From NCBI GenBank assembly GCA_027493935.1, contig JAOSJV010000011.1, positions 857,978-921,977 of the forward strand: DNA of 64,000 nt. Direction: 5' to 3'. This stretch comes from Burkholderiales bacterium (lineage in GTDB: Bacteria; Pseudomonadota; Gammaproteobacteria; Burkholderiales; SG8-39). The notes below the pieces were generated by a model. The model did no database searches. It saw only the letters and a list, made by a program, of their open reading frames with translations, and had not been told where the DNA came from. The translations under genes and the position numbers were made by a program. Positions 58,067-64,000 of this stretch are shown piece by piece (position 1 is the stretch's first letter; every line of letters starts with the position of its first letter).

Positions 58067-58512
58067 GGGCGGGCCGGTCGGCGTTGCGCAATGCCGCATT
58101 CTAGCCGAGCGCCTCTGCGCACCCGGAGGCGGGCCCGGCCTCGCCCGGAAAGGATGCAGGGGCGGGCGCCCGGCGCAGGCCGGCGCGATGCGGGGCAAAG
58201 CCGGGCGGACCGGATCACCCGCGACGGACGGCCGCGGACCGTGGCGTAGTGCGCGCGCCGACCCCGCGCGCCGGGTTGCCGGCAGGCGGCAACGGCGATC
58301 TAATTCGAGGCGAGCGTCATGCCTTGGGCGGGCACAGCCATCGAGGGAGGGGCGGCGCCATGGCGGCATCCTCGCGGACGGGTTTGCTCTCAGAATTTGG
58401 GTCCCACTAAATCCGGCCAAGCCCATGATCACAGTGCCATTCGCTTCCTACCCACACCGGGTATCCGGCCCTCAGACGCTTTGTAAAGCGTCTTTTAGGT
58501 CCCCTACTTCTT
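58067..58512. other. gene-free region before the mobile element
   Basis: About 445 bases with no convincing gene on either strand. The left part presumably holds the promoter of the carboxylase cluster. The right part has a hairpin with T run (58474-58496). No integrase gene, attI-like stretch or tRNA is recognisable. The composition shifts gradually from host-like G+C to a more mixed sequence after about 58390. Confidence 0.4.
58474..58496 (+). terminator. Rho-independent terminator-like hairpin
   Basis: AGACGCTTT (58474-58482) and AAAGCGTCT (58485-58493) form a perfect nine-base stem around GT, followed by TTT. It points rightward, but there is no complete rightward gene before it, so it may be a leftover of a deleted gene. 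Confidence 0.5.
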
Positions 58513-58675
58513 GTTGAACTAAACCGCTTCGCGGTGGAAGTTCGCCACTTCAGCGTTTCCGGCTGAAGTTCTCCGAAGTCAGTTGAGTCTCGAGTACGGC
58601 AAGGCTGCGTGCGGGGCGGGTCTGTGCCAGCGTGGGGCGCGGGGATGTTCCCGCACTCACCTGAGGAGACACGCG

Positions 58676-59539
58676 ATGAGCCCGTTGCGCAAACAGCTGG
58701 AAGCCGATCTGGCGGTCCGCGGCATGTCCGAGCGCACGCGCGAGGCGTACGTCGGCGCGGTGGCAGCGCTGGCGAGGCACTACGGTCGGTCGCCCGATCG
58801 GATCGGTGCGGAAGAGGTTCAGCGCTACCTGCTGCATCTGCTCACCGAGCGCAAGCTCGCGCCGAGCAGCTGCAACGTGGCGGCGAGCGCCTTTCAGTTC
58901 TTCTACCGCGTGACGCTCAAGCGCAGCGCGGTCGAGTTCGCGTTGCCGCGGCCCAAGCAACCGCAGAAGCTGCCGCAGATCCTCGCGCGCGAGGAGATCG
59001 CGCGGCTCTTCGAGGCCACCGAGAACCCCAAGCACCGGGTGATGCTCATGACCGCTTACGGGGCGGGGCTGCGCGTCTCGGAGCTGTGCCATCTCAAGCT
59101 GGGCGATATCGATTCCTCGCGCATGATGATCCGCATCGAACAGGGCAAGGGCGCCAAGGACCGCTATACGCTGCTGCCCGAGCGGCTGCTCGCCGAGCTT
59201 CGCCGCTACTGGCTCGGCTATCGGCCCAAGCACTGGCTGTTCGTCGGCGAGCGCCATGGCGCCGAAGAACGGCCGATCGCAGTGATCAGCGCCCAGCGCA
59301 TCTACCGCTCGGCCAAGGCGCGCGCGGGCATCACCAAGCACGGCGGCATCCACGCGCTACGCCACGCCTTCGCCACCCACCTGCTGGAGGCCGGTGTCGA
59401 CGTGCCCAGAATCCAGCGCCTCATGGGCCACGGCCACATCGGCTCGACGCTGCGCTACTTCCACCTCGCCGAGCGCCACCTCGCCGCCACCCCCTCGCCC
59501 CTGGAGCTGCTCGGGCGCACCGACATCGAACGCCTGTAG
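58676..59539 (+). CDS. tyrosine recombinase of the IS91-like element
   Basis: Intact 287-residue phage-integrase-type recombinase. The N-terminal SAM-like domain includes TREAYVGAVAALARHY. The catalytic residues are Arg in GAGLRVSELCHLKLGDID, HALRHAFATHLLEAG (H-x-x-R), His in LMGHGHIGSTLRYFHL and the Tyr of RYFHLAE. It lacks the extra 16-20 residue insertion of integron integrases, so it is not IntI. A GAGGAGA site precedes the ATG. Such recombinases accompany IS91-type transposases. Confidence 0.85.
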   Translation: MSPLRKQLEADLAVRGMSERTREAYVGAVAALARHYGRSPDRIGAEEVQRYLLHLLTERKLAPSSCNVAASAFQFFYRVTLKRSAVEFALPRPKQPQKLPQILAREEIARLFEATENPKHRVMLMTAYGAGLRVSELCHLKLGDIDSSRMMIRIEQGKGAKDRYTLLPERLLAELRRYWLGYRPKHWLFVGERHGAEERPIAVISAQRIYRSAKARAGITKHGGIHALRHAFATHLLEAGVDVPRIQRLMGHGHIGSTLRYFHLAERHLAATPSPLELLGRTDIERL

Positions 59540-59542
59540 CCC

Positions 59543-60747
59543 GTGCACCCGAGCGCGCACGGCGCGCCCGGGACCGCGCGCCTCGAGCTCGCCCAGATCG
59601 TGCGCGCGCACGCCCCGGCGCTGCTCGCCCATGCTCGGCTCGCCGGCGTACAGCGGCGCGCGCTCGCCGCGATCGCGCACTGCCGTACCGCCGCCCTGGG
59701 CGGGGAGATCCACCGCTGCGATCGCTGCGGCGCGACCCACTACGTCTACCACTCCTGTCGCAATCGCCACTGCCCGAAGTGCCAGAGCCTGGCCCGGGAG
59801 CGTTGGCTCGCCGCGCGCCGCGCCGAGCTGCTGCCCGTGCCCTACTTCCATCTCGTGTTCACCCTGCCGCACGAGCTCAACGCCCTGGCTCAGGGCAATG
59901 CGCGCCGGATCTACGGCCTGCTCTTCGCCGCCGCCTCGGCCACGCTGATCGAGTTCGGCCGCAACCCGCGCTGGCTCGGCGGCGAGATCGCCGCCACGCT
60001 GGTGCTGCACACCTGGAGCCAGACGCTCACCCAGCACCTGCACATCCACGCGCTGGTGGCCGCCGGAGCGCTCAGCCCCGAGGCGCGCTGGATCCATCCG
60101 CGCCGCGGCTTTCTCTTCCCGGTGCAGGCGCTCTCGAAGGTGTTCCGGGCGAAGTTCCTCGAGGGCCTGCACCGAGCCCTCGGCGCCTGGCAGCTCAGGC
60201 TCGCCGCGGCCAGCGCCTCGCTCGCCGAGCCAGCCGCGCAAGGCGCCTGGCTCGCGCAGCTTCGCGCCAAGCCCTGGGTGGTCTACGCCAAGGCCACTCT
60301 GGCCGGACCCGAGCCGGTGCTCGACTACCTGGGCCGCTACGTGCAGCGCGTGGCCCTCTCCAACGAGCGCCTGCTCGGCCTCGCGCAGGGTCAAGTGCGC
60401 TTCGCCTGGCGCGACCGCGCCCGCGGTAACCGCCGCAAGACGATGTGTCTGCCCGCCGAGCAGTTCCTCGCGCGCTTCCTGCTGCACGTGCTGCCGCGTA
60501 GCTTCATGCGCATCCGGCACTACGGGCTGCTCGCCAACCGCCACAAGCATGCACTGCTCGCTCAAGCCCGCCGCGCGCTCGCGCTCCCCCACCACCCCAA
60601 CCGCCCCCACCGCCCGAGTCGGTCCAGGCCTTCTGCCAGCGCGTGCTCGGCATCGACATCGGCCGCTGTCGCGTCTGCCGCATCGGCCAACTGCGCCTGA
60701 GCGCCAGCTTCCCCGCAGCCCTCGCACATCGCGCCCGTCCACCATGA
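59543..60747 (+). CDS. IS91-family transposase (frameshift at C-terminus)
   Basis: About 400 residues. The N-terminal zinc region has CDRCGATHYVYHSCRNRHC followed by PKCQ, and HUH-type metal His pairs HLHIHALVAAG and the YVYHSCRNRHC stretch. The nicking Tyr is probably in VLDYLGRYVQRVALSN. Removing one C near 60600 gives PPPPESVQAFCQRVLGIDIG and a second zinc pair CRVCRIG, with a stop at 60745-60747. Without it the protein ends in a basic shadow. It starts at a GTG four bases after the recombinase. Confidence 0.82.
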
Positions 60748-61010
60748 GCCCGACCTCGGCGCATACGGCTGCTCGATCGCACACCCATCGCCCCGCGCGA
60801 GGCCGCCGCGCGAACGGGCATTGTGCATTGACCCTCAGACCACCCTCTGCGATAGTCTGCACCACCTATCGGCCACGCACCACCGCCCATGCCGAGTGCC
60901 TCGCGCACCTCTGGACCGCCTACGGCGCCTCGCCGCTGCCCGCGCAGCCGAAAGCGAAGCCTTCAAATCCCCAAGCCGCCCAGTTCTGAATACAGCGGCT
61001 CAGTTCAACC

Positions 61011-61048
61011 GATCTTATCCGCCATGCTGCCGCACGGCAGATAAGATC
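61011..61048. repeat. nested hairpin next to the IS91-like element, probable oriIS
   Basis: GATCTTATC (61011-61019) pairs with GATAAGATC (61040-61048), and inside it CTGCCG (61027-61032) pairs with CGGCAG (61035-61040). The structure lies seven bases from the integron core site. IS91-type ends have such hairpins near the replication origin. It could alternatively belong to the disrupted cassette site. Confidence 0.55.
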
Positions 61049-61054
61049 CTGATC

Positions 61055-61061
61055 GTTGGGC
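61055..61061 (+). other. orphan attC R' core site at the IS91 junction
   Basis: GTTGGGC fits GTTRRRY, the recombination core of attC and attI. No matching GCCCAAC lies upstream; the sequence to the left is the mobile element. The other half of this site was probably displaced by the insertion. Confidence 0.65.
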
Positions 61062-61076
61062 GTCGGGTCAGTCGTC

Positions 61077-61547
61077 ATGAATCAAAGTGCCGTGAGGCAG
61101 TGCCCTCCCGAGCGCTCGTGTAGCGCTGAGGGCGCAGCGCGCGGTTATCGCGGCGCCGGTGCCGTCTCGACCCGCGTTCACCTTGCCTCCTCGAAGCTCG
61201 TGCCGCCTCACAATGCTGGCGTCTTCGGCGAGGGCAGGGGATTTCAGGTGCCGAGCCTTCGTTCAGTGTCGGCGCGCTGCGCGCAGCTTCGGCCAAGGCT
61301 GTCGGTGGTCGCCGTCACGGTGCTGGGCGAGTCGTTCATGGAGGCACAGCTTTTAGTCCTGCGTCGGTCTTCGCTACGTCAGGCGTTTCCGTTTTCGCGT
61401 AGTCCGCGGCCCAACCCTGAGCTCAACCGGACGCGCCGCCAGCGGACTTCGTTTGTTTCCGTCGTTCTTCGGTCGCCGTGCCGTCTCGCGGGTCGACGGG
61501 CGGCGCGCCGGTTAGCACTGCGTTGGGCGTCGGGTCAGTCGTCATGA
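61077..61547 (+). CDS. integron cassette protein, DUF1010-like (copy 1)
   Basis: About 156 residues starting MNQSAVRQCPPERSCSAEGA. The middle (VSARCAQLRPRLSVVAVTV) and the LRRSSLRQAFPFSRSPRPNP pattern resemble DUF1010 cassette proteins, and the C-terminus is encoded by the attC itself (LNRTRRQRTSFVSVVLRSP). The stop overlaps the ATG of the next cassette (ATGA at 61544-61547). DUF1010 proteins have no known role and may not be expressed. Composition is Arg-rich, with little support as a folded protein. Confidence 0.45.
   Translation: MNQSAVRQCPPERSCSAEGAARGYRGAGAVSTRVHLASSKLVPPHNAGVFGEGRGFQVPSLRSVSARCAQLRPRLSVVAVTVLGESFMEAQLLVLRRSSLRQAFPFSRSPRPNPELNRTRRQRTSFVSVVLRSPCRLAGRRAARRLALRWASGQSS
61409..61528. 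other. attC site 1
   Basis: R'' GCCCAAC at 61409-61415 and R' GTTGGGC at 61522-61528, 120 bases overall. Inner arms CTCAACCGG and CCGGTTAGC form the L''/L' region, and the central part is palindromic (GGACGCGCCGCC with GGGCGGCGCGCC). Nearly identical to attC site 2. Confidence 0.85.
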
Positions 61548-62001
61548 AGCAAAGTGCCGTCAGGCCGTGCCCTCCCGAGCGCTCGTGTGGCGCTGAGGGC
61601 GCAGCGCGCGGTTATCGCGGCGTCGGTGCCATCTCGACCCGCGTTCGCTTTGCCTCCTCGAAGCTCGTGCCGTCTCACACTGCCGGCGCCTTCGGCGAGG
61701 GCAGGGGACTTCAGGCGCCGAGCCTTCGTTCGGTGTCGGCGCGCTGCGCGCAGCTTCGGCCAAGGCTGTCGGGGGTGCCGTCACGGTGCTGAGCGAAACG
61801 TCCATGGACGCACAGCCTTTGGTTCTGCGTCGGTCTTCGCTACATCAGGCGTTTCCGTTTTCGCTTTGTCCGGGGCCCAACCCTGCGCTCAACCGGACGC
61901 GCCGCCAGCGAGCTTCGTTTGTTTCCGTCGTTCTTCGGTCGCCGTGCCGTCTCGCAGGTCGACGGGCGGCGCGCCGGTTAGCACCGCGTTGGGCGCCATA
62001 G
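61544..62001 (+). CDS. integron cassette protein, DUF1010-like (copy 2, frameshift)
   Basis: A near-duplicate of copy 1, starting MKQSAVRPCPPERSCGAEGA. It lacks one base relative to copy 1 near 61770 (GTCGGGGGTGCC against GTCGGTGGTCGCC), so the first frame stops at 61792 and the matching C-terminal part (MDAQPLVLRRSSLHQAF) runs in another frame to 62001. Its end also passes through the attC site. Gap to the next ATG: two bases. Confidence 0.4.
61875..61994. other. attC site 2
   Basis: R'' GCCCAAC at 61875-61881 and R' GTTGGGC at 61988-61994, 120 bases. Differs from attC site 1 at only a few bases, as expected for cassettes derived by recent duplication. Confidence 0.85.
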
Positions 62002-62003
62002 AC

Positions 62004-62687
62004 ATGAATCCATTTCGTCGGCTGTTTGGTAAGGAGCCAGCGCGTACGGCGCTTCAGGATTTCTTAGCCAAACTCACTCTTCAGGACGCCCAAGCCACCT
62101 ATCACTCGGTCAAGAACGAGAACTTGCGCTTGCCCTCGGCAATCTCGTCGATGGTCCTCTACCTAACGAACAAGTTCGTTGCAGGCTATTCGGACATAGC
62201 GCGGGAAACCTCGAAGGCCGCCGGCGCATCTCCCGCAACGATTCCATACGATGCCGTGGCATTCGAGGCGGCCGCGTACATCCACTATTGGCTCATGCAA
62301 GAACAGTTGAGAATGCGCGACATCGAAGACGAGGATGAGGAAACAGAAGAGGGCGACGCACAGGATCCATACTTCTCTTCCGTTAAGGAAGCGATGCACA
62401 TTACCGACTTACTCATTCGACGCTATGTACCGTTCTCCCTGCCGGAGCAGTTCTTCACGAATCGCGTGATCTCCTATTCCGCGCAATCTGCTCCAGAACT
62501 GTTCTTGCGCATTCTGCGGTCGACCCATGCAAATGGAACGCCCGGACCGGTCAAGCCAGTTGCTGCGAGTCTACCAGGCGACCTCGCTGCAATCTCCTAC
62601 GTGCGCATATTTCAGAAGTCATACCTAGAGACACTTCCAAAGAGTGTTCAAGGCCTGTGCGCAGCCCATCAAGCAGGCCAGCTCTAG
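62004..62687 (+). CDS. integron cassette protein of unknown function, 227 residues
   Basis: Intact ORF from ATG 62004 to 62687. The sequence is helical (ALQDFLAKLTLQDAQATYHS) with an acidic run (IEDEDEETEEGDAQ) and a second helical part (AMHITDLLIRRYVPFSLPEQF). No membrane segment or signal peptide. Base composition is clearly richer in A+T than the chromosome, a sign of transfer. I recognise no family, so function is unknown. Confidence 0.75.
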   Translation: MNPFRRLFGKEPARTALQDFLAKLTLQDAQATYHSVKNENLRLPSAISSMVLYLTNKFVAGYSDIARETSKAAGASPATIPYDAVAFEAAAYIHYWLMQEQLRMRDIEDEDEETEEGDAQDPYFSSVKEAMHITDLLIRRYVPFSLPEQFFTNRVISYSAQSAPELFLRILRSTHANGTPGPVKPVAASLPGDLAAISYVRIFQKSYLETLPKSVQGLCAAHQAGQL

Positions 62688-62695
62688 CAATGGCC

Positions 62696-62764
62696 GCCCA
62701 ACAACGCGTTCCACTCGGACGGGCCTCGCTTCGCTCGGCCCGCCGGTGAGCGCGGGCGTTGGGC
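62696..62764. other. attC site 3
   Basis: R'' GCCCAAC at 62696-62702 and R' GTTGGGC at 62758-62764, 69 bases. The inner loop has CGGACGGGCC and GGCCCGCCGG. It is shorter than sites 1 and 2 and similar in size to site 4. Confidence 0.85.
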
Positions 62765-62781
62765 GACTTAGGACGGTTGAC

Positions 62782-63283
62782 GTGAATCTTTTCTCCTGGC
62801 GGAAGAAGACCCACCAGCTCGACGCGCTTTGCTGGAACCTTATGGTTGCCGCCACTGATCCCGACCGCTGCTGGGACATGGCGTCGACGTTCAGGAAGAC
62901 GGCGGTCCCTGGAAGTGTGCTTACCTGCGAAACGTCCTTCCTGATGGGCAGTATCGTCAGGGACGTGATTCGGTCCAAGGTGGCTGGCGATAAACAGCGA
63001 CAGTGCGTGATGTCAGCGGAATCCGCTTACTTCAAAAACGTTTGATGACCAGTCCGACAACGACCTGCCGGAAGAAATGCGAAAGGTCTATGGAAACATT
63101 CGGCTCGGCCACGTCGCGCGAATTGCGTTGGCCGCATACGCCGAGAACAACGACCTGCTGTTGTCTACTGCATCGATATTCGTTCACCGCATCAAGGGCG
63201 ATCCTCGAATGAAATACGAGGTGATGCCCATCTTTGAGGAACGGAAGCAGGTTCTCGCTTCCGCCTTTTCGAAAGCGCTCTAG
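62782..63283 (+). CDS. integron cassette protein of unknown function (frameshift)
   Basis: A GTG at 62782 opens MNLFSWRKKTHQLDALCWNL, a helical protein that stops at 63045 in one frame. Removing one A from the AAAAA run near 63036 joins YFKTFDDQSDNDLPEEMRKV and IRLGHVARIALAAYAENNDL to the stop at 63283, total about 166 residues. No family recognised. No signal or membrane segment. It ends eight bases before attC site 4. Confidence 0.6.
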
Positions 63284-63290
63284 TGAAGTC

Positions 63291-63363
63291 GCCCAACCAG
63301 CGCTTCCAGCGGACGGTCCTCGCGCTTCGCGCTCCGGCCCGCCGCTGAAGCGCGGCGTTGGGC
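63291..63363. other. attC site 4
   Basis: R'' GCCCAAC at 63291-63297 and R' GTTGGGC at 63357-63363, 73 bases. Inner arms GCGCTTCCAGCGG and CCGCTGAAGCGC fold together. A typical short attC. Confidence 0.88.
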
Positions 63364-63369
63364 CTCAAT

Positions 63370-63840
63370 ATGAGCGCATCCGAGATCGCAGCTTGGGTCG
63401 GTGCCGCAACAGGGTCGCTTGCGCTCCTATGGGACATCATCAAATGGAGCAAGACCGGCCCCCGTATCGCTGTGACGGCGGCCCCGAACATGACAGGCTA
63501 CGGTGCAGCTGAACTAATCCTCGGTAACAAACCCTGCGTCCTGGTCGAAGCCTGCAACGTCGGAGACGGAAAGACAACCATTACCCATCTCGTAGGCTTC
63601 TACTACGACTCCTGGCTAAAGCGACTCTTCCGACGTAAACCAACGACGAGCATTGCGGTACTCGATCCTTCACCCGGAAAGGTTCCGCACGTCCTTGACA
63701 AGGGTGAACGGTGGGTCGGAATGATGGAGCAGAACGAAGAACTGATCCGAATGAGCCAAGACGGATACTTGTTCTGTGGCGTCTATCACTCCACATCAAA
63801 GCGACCGGTCTTGGCACGCCTCGTCATCCCGACCCCATAG
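63370..63840 (+). CDS. integron cassette protein with N-terminal membrane segment
   Basis: Intact 156-residue protein, ATG at 63370. One hydrophobic N-terminal segment (AAWVGAATGSLALLWDII) is followed by a beta-rich domain (CVLVEACNVGDGKTTITHLV, SIAVLDPSPGKVPHVLDKGE). The topology suggests a small membrane-anchored protein. Such anchored domains occur in many cassettes and in some phage-defence proteins, but I cannot assign a function. Confidence 0.72.
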   Translation: MSASEIAAWVGAATGSLALLWDIIKWSKTGPRIAVTAAPNMTGYGAAELILGNKPCVLVEACNVGDGKTTITHLVGFYYDSWLKRLFRRKPTTSIAVLDPSPGKVPHVLDKGERWVGMMEQNEELIRMSQDGYLFCGVYHSTSKRPVLARLVIPTP

Positions 63841-63869
63841 GTGCCGGTGAGAGAGCGGCTACCATTGAG

Positions 63870-63971
63870 GCCCAACCATGCGCTCGAGCCGACCGCCGCC
63901 AGCGGGCTTCGCCGGCTGGCGGTGCCCTCGTCGCTTCGCTCCTCGGCGGCGGCTCAGCGCGAGCGTTGGGC
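63870..63971. other. attC site 5
   Basis: R'' GCCCAAC at 63870-63876 and R' GTTGGGC at 63965-63971, 102 bases. The inner palindrome includes GCCGCCAGCGGGC and CTTCGCCGGCTGGCGG. The GTCGGGTCAGTCGTC after R' is identical to the starts of cassettes 1 and 2. Confidence 0.85.
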
Positions 63972-63986
63972 GTCGGGTCAGTCGTC

Positions 63987-64000
63987 ATGAATCAAAGTGC
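63987..64000 (+). CDS. start of a third DUF1010-like cassette, cut by window edge
   Basis: ATGAATCAAAGTGC is identical to the start of copy 1 (61077), and the sequence from the R' site onwards is the same. So the array contains at least three near-identical cassettes, two adjacent and one separated by three other cassettes. Confidence 0.5.

Larger units (their letters stand above)
58513..61048 (+). mobile_element. IS91-like element with tyrosine recombinase and IS91-type transposase
   Basis: Two rightward genes, a tyrosine recombinase and a HUH-type IS91 transposase, are flanked by an imperfect 13-base inverted repeat (58513-58525 and 60997-61009; 11 of 13 match). To the right a nested hairpin (61011-61048) lies just before the integron core site GTTGGGC at 61055. 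IS91 elements move by rolling-circle replication with terminal ori and ter sites and no target duplication. The exact ends are inferred. Confidence 0.7.
61055..64000 (+). other. integron cassette array (five complete attC sites, no integrase seen)
   Basis: Rightward genes alternate with sites that begin with GCCCAAC and end with GTTGGGC, the R'' and R' core sites of attC. Each gene lies between the R' of one site and the R'' of the next, and each site is internally self-complementary. The array begins with a lone R' at 61055-61061 next to the mobile element. Cassette genes are visibly richer in A+T than the surrounding chromosome (for example 62004-63283). No IntI gene lies within the window, so this is either a CALIN or part of an array whose integrase was lost on the left. 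Confidence 0.85.

Noticed and set aside
58676..59539. Tyrosine recombinase as an integron integrase
   Set aside because: It lacks the extra insertion near the catalytic His that defines IntI and is followed directly by an IS91 transposase in the same direction, as in IS91-type elements.
61077..61547. Copy 1 DUF1010-like frame as a well-supported protein
   Set aside because: I kept it as a low-confidence CDS only. Its C-terminus is encoded by attC, the composition is Arg/Ser-rich, and copy 2 has a frameshift, so it may not be translated.

Overview
The window is very G+C-rich chromosomal DNA with densely packed genes. The gene content points to a betaproteobacterium, probably Burkholderiales or a relative: Liv-type ABC transport with CoA ligases, leucine/isoprenoid-type acyl-CoA catabolism, an OxyR regulator, an aryl-polyene-like cluster and DUF1010-like integron cassettes. 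This placement is inferred from gene content only. At least 20 genes read through only if a single base is added or removed, mostly in short G, C, A or T runs. Core genes are hit as often as accessory ones, so residual indel errors in the assembly are the likeliest cause. I give the spans of the restored genes and mark each break.

Layout. 1-12.3 kb: housekeeping and stress genes: a glycerolipid acyltransferase, MgtE, a SMUG-type uracil-DNA glycosylase, a DUF72 protein, pirin, azoreductase AzoR divergent from a LysR regulator, an MFS exporter, a Ser/Thr kinase coupled to a degenerate cyclase/PEGA protein, and a YajD-type HNH nuclease. 12.6-15.2 kb: the ribosome-associated ABC-F ATPase EttA and an EthD-like protein. 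15.4-27.4 kb: a 13-gene leftward operon resembling aryl polyene (APE/xanthomonadin-type) clusters, with an ACP, ketosynthases, hotdog dehydratases, an acyl/aryl-AMP ligase, an LpxL-like acyltransferase, a LolA-like protein, an MMPL exporter, a glycosyltransferase, an FAD enzyme and a methyltransferase. No FabG reductase and no second full ketosynthase are visible. MipA, a polysaccharide deacetylase and another methyltransferase flank it. 30-32 kb: a Ser/Thr kinase with a C-terminal BON domain.

32-45.2 kb: a catabolic region: 3-hydroxyacyl-CoA dehydrogenase, fatty-acyl-CoA ligase, a complete Liv-type ABC importer (livG, H, M, binding protein, livF), a PaaK-like ligase, a DsbB-like protein without its first Cys pair, an exported methyltransferase and two enoyl-CoA hydratases. 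Together they would import a carboxylic acid or amino-acid-like substrate, activate it to a CoA thioester and beta-oxidise it. 45.2-45.9 kb: an 11-copy, 63-65 bp tandem array, each copy with a perfect hairpin. 46-47 kb: oxyR. 47.4-58.1 kb: an MBL hydrolase, a DUF1289 protein, HMG-CoA lyase, both subunits of a methylcrotonyl/geranyl-CoA-type carboxylase, an enoyl-CoA hydratase and an acyl-CoA dehydrogenase (leucine or acyclic-terpene degradation), plus small envelope proteins.

58.5-64 kb: a mobile region. An IS91-like element with a tyrosine recombinase lies directly against a run of integron gene cassettes. There are five complete attC sites, each from GCCCAAC to GTTGGGC. Between them lie two near-identical DUF1010-like cassettes (a third copy begins at the window edge) and three cassettes of unknown function that are visibly richer in A+T than the host DNA. 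No integron integrase is present in the window. This is the part most likely to hold undescribed biology.
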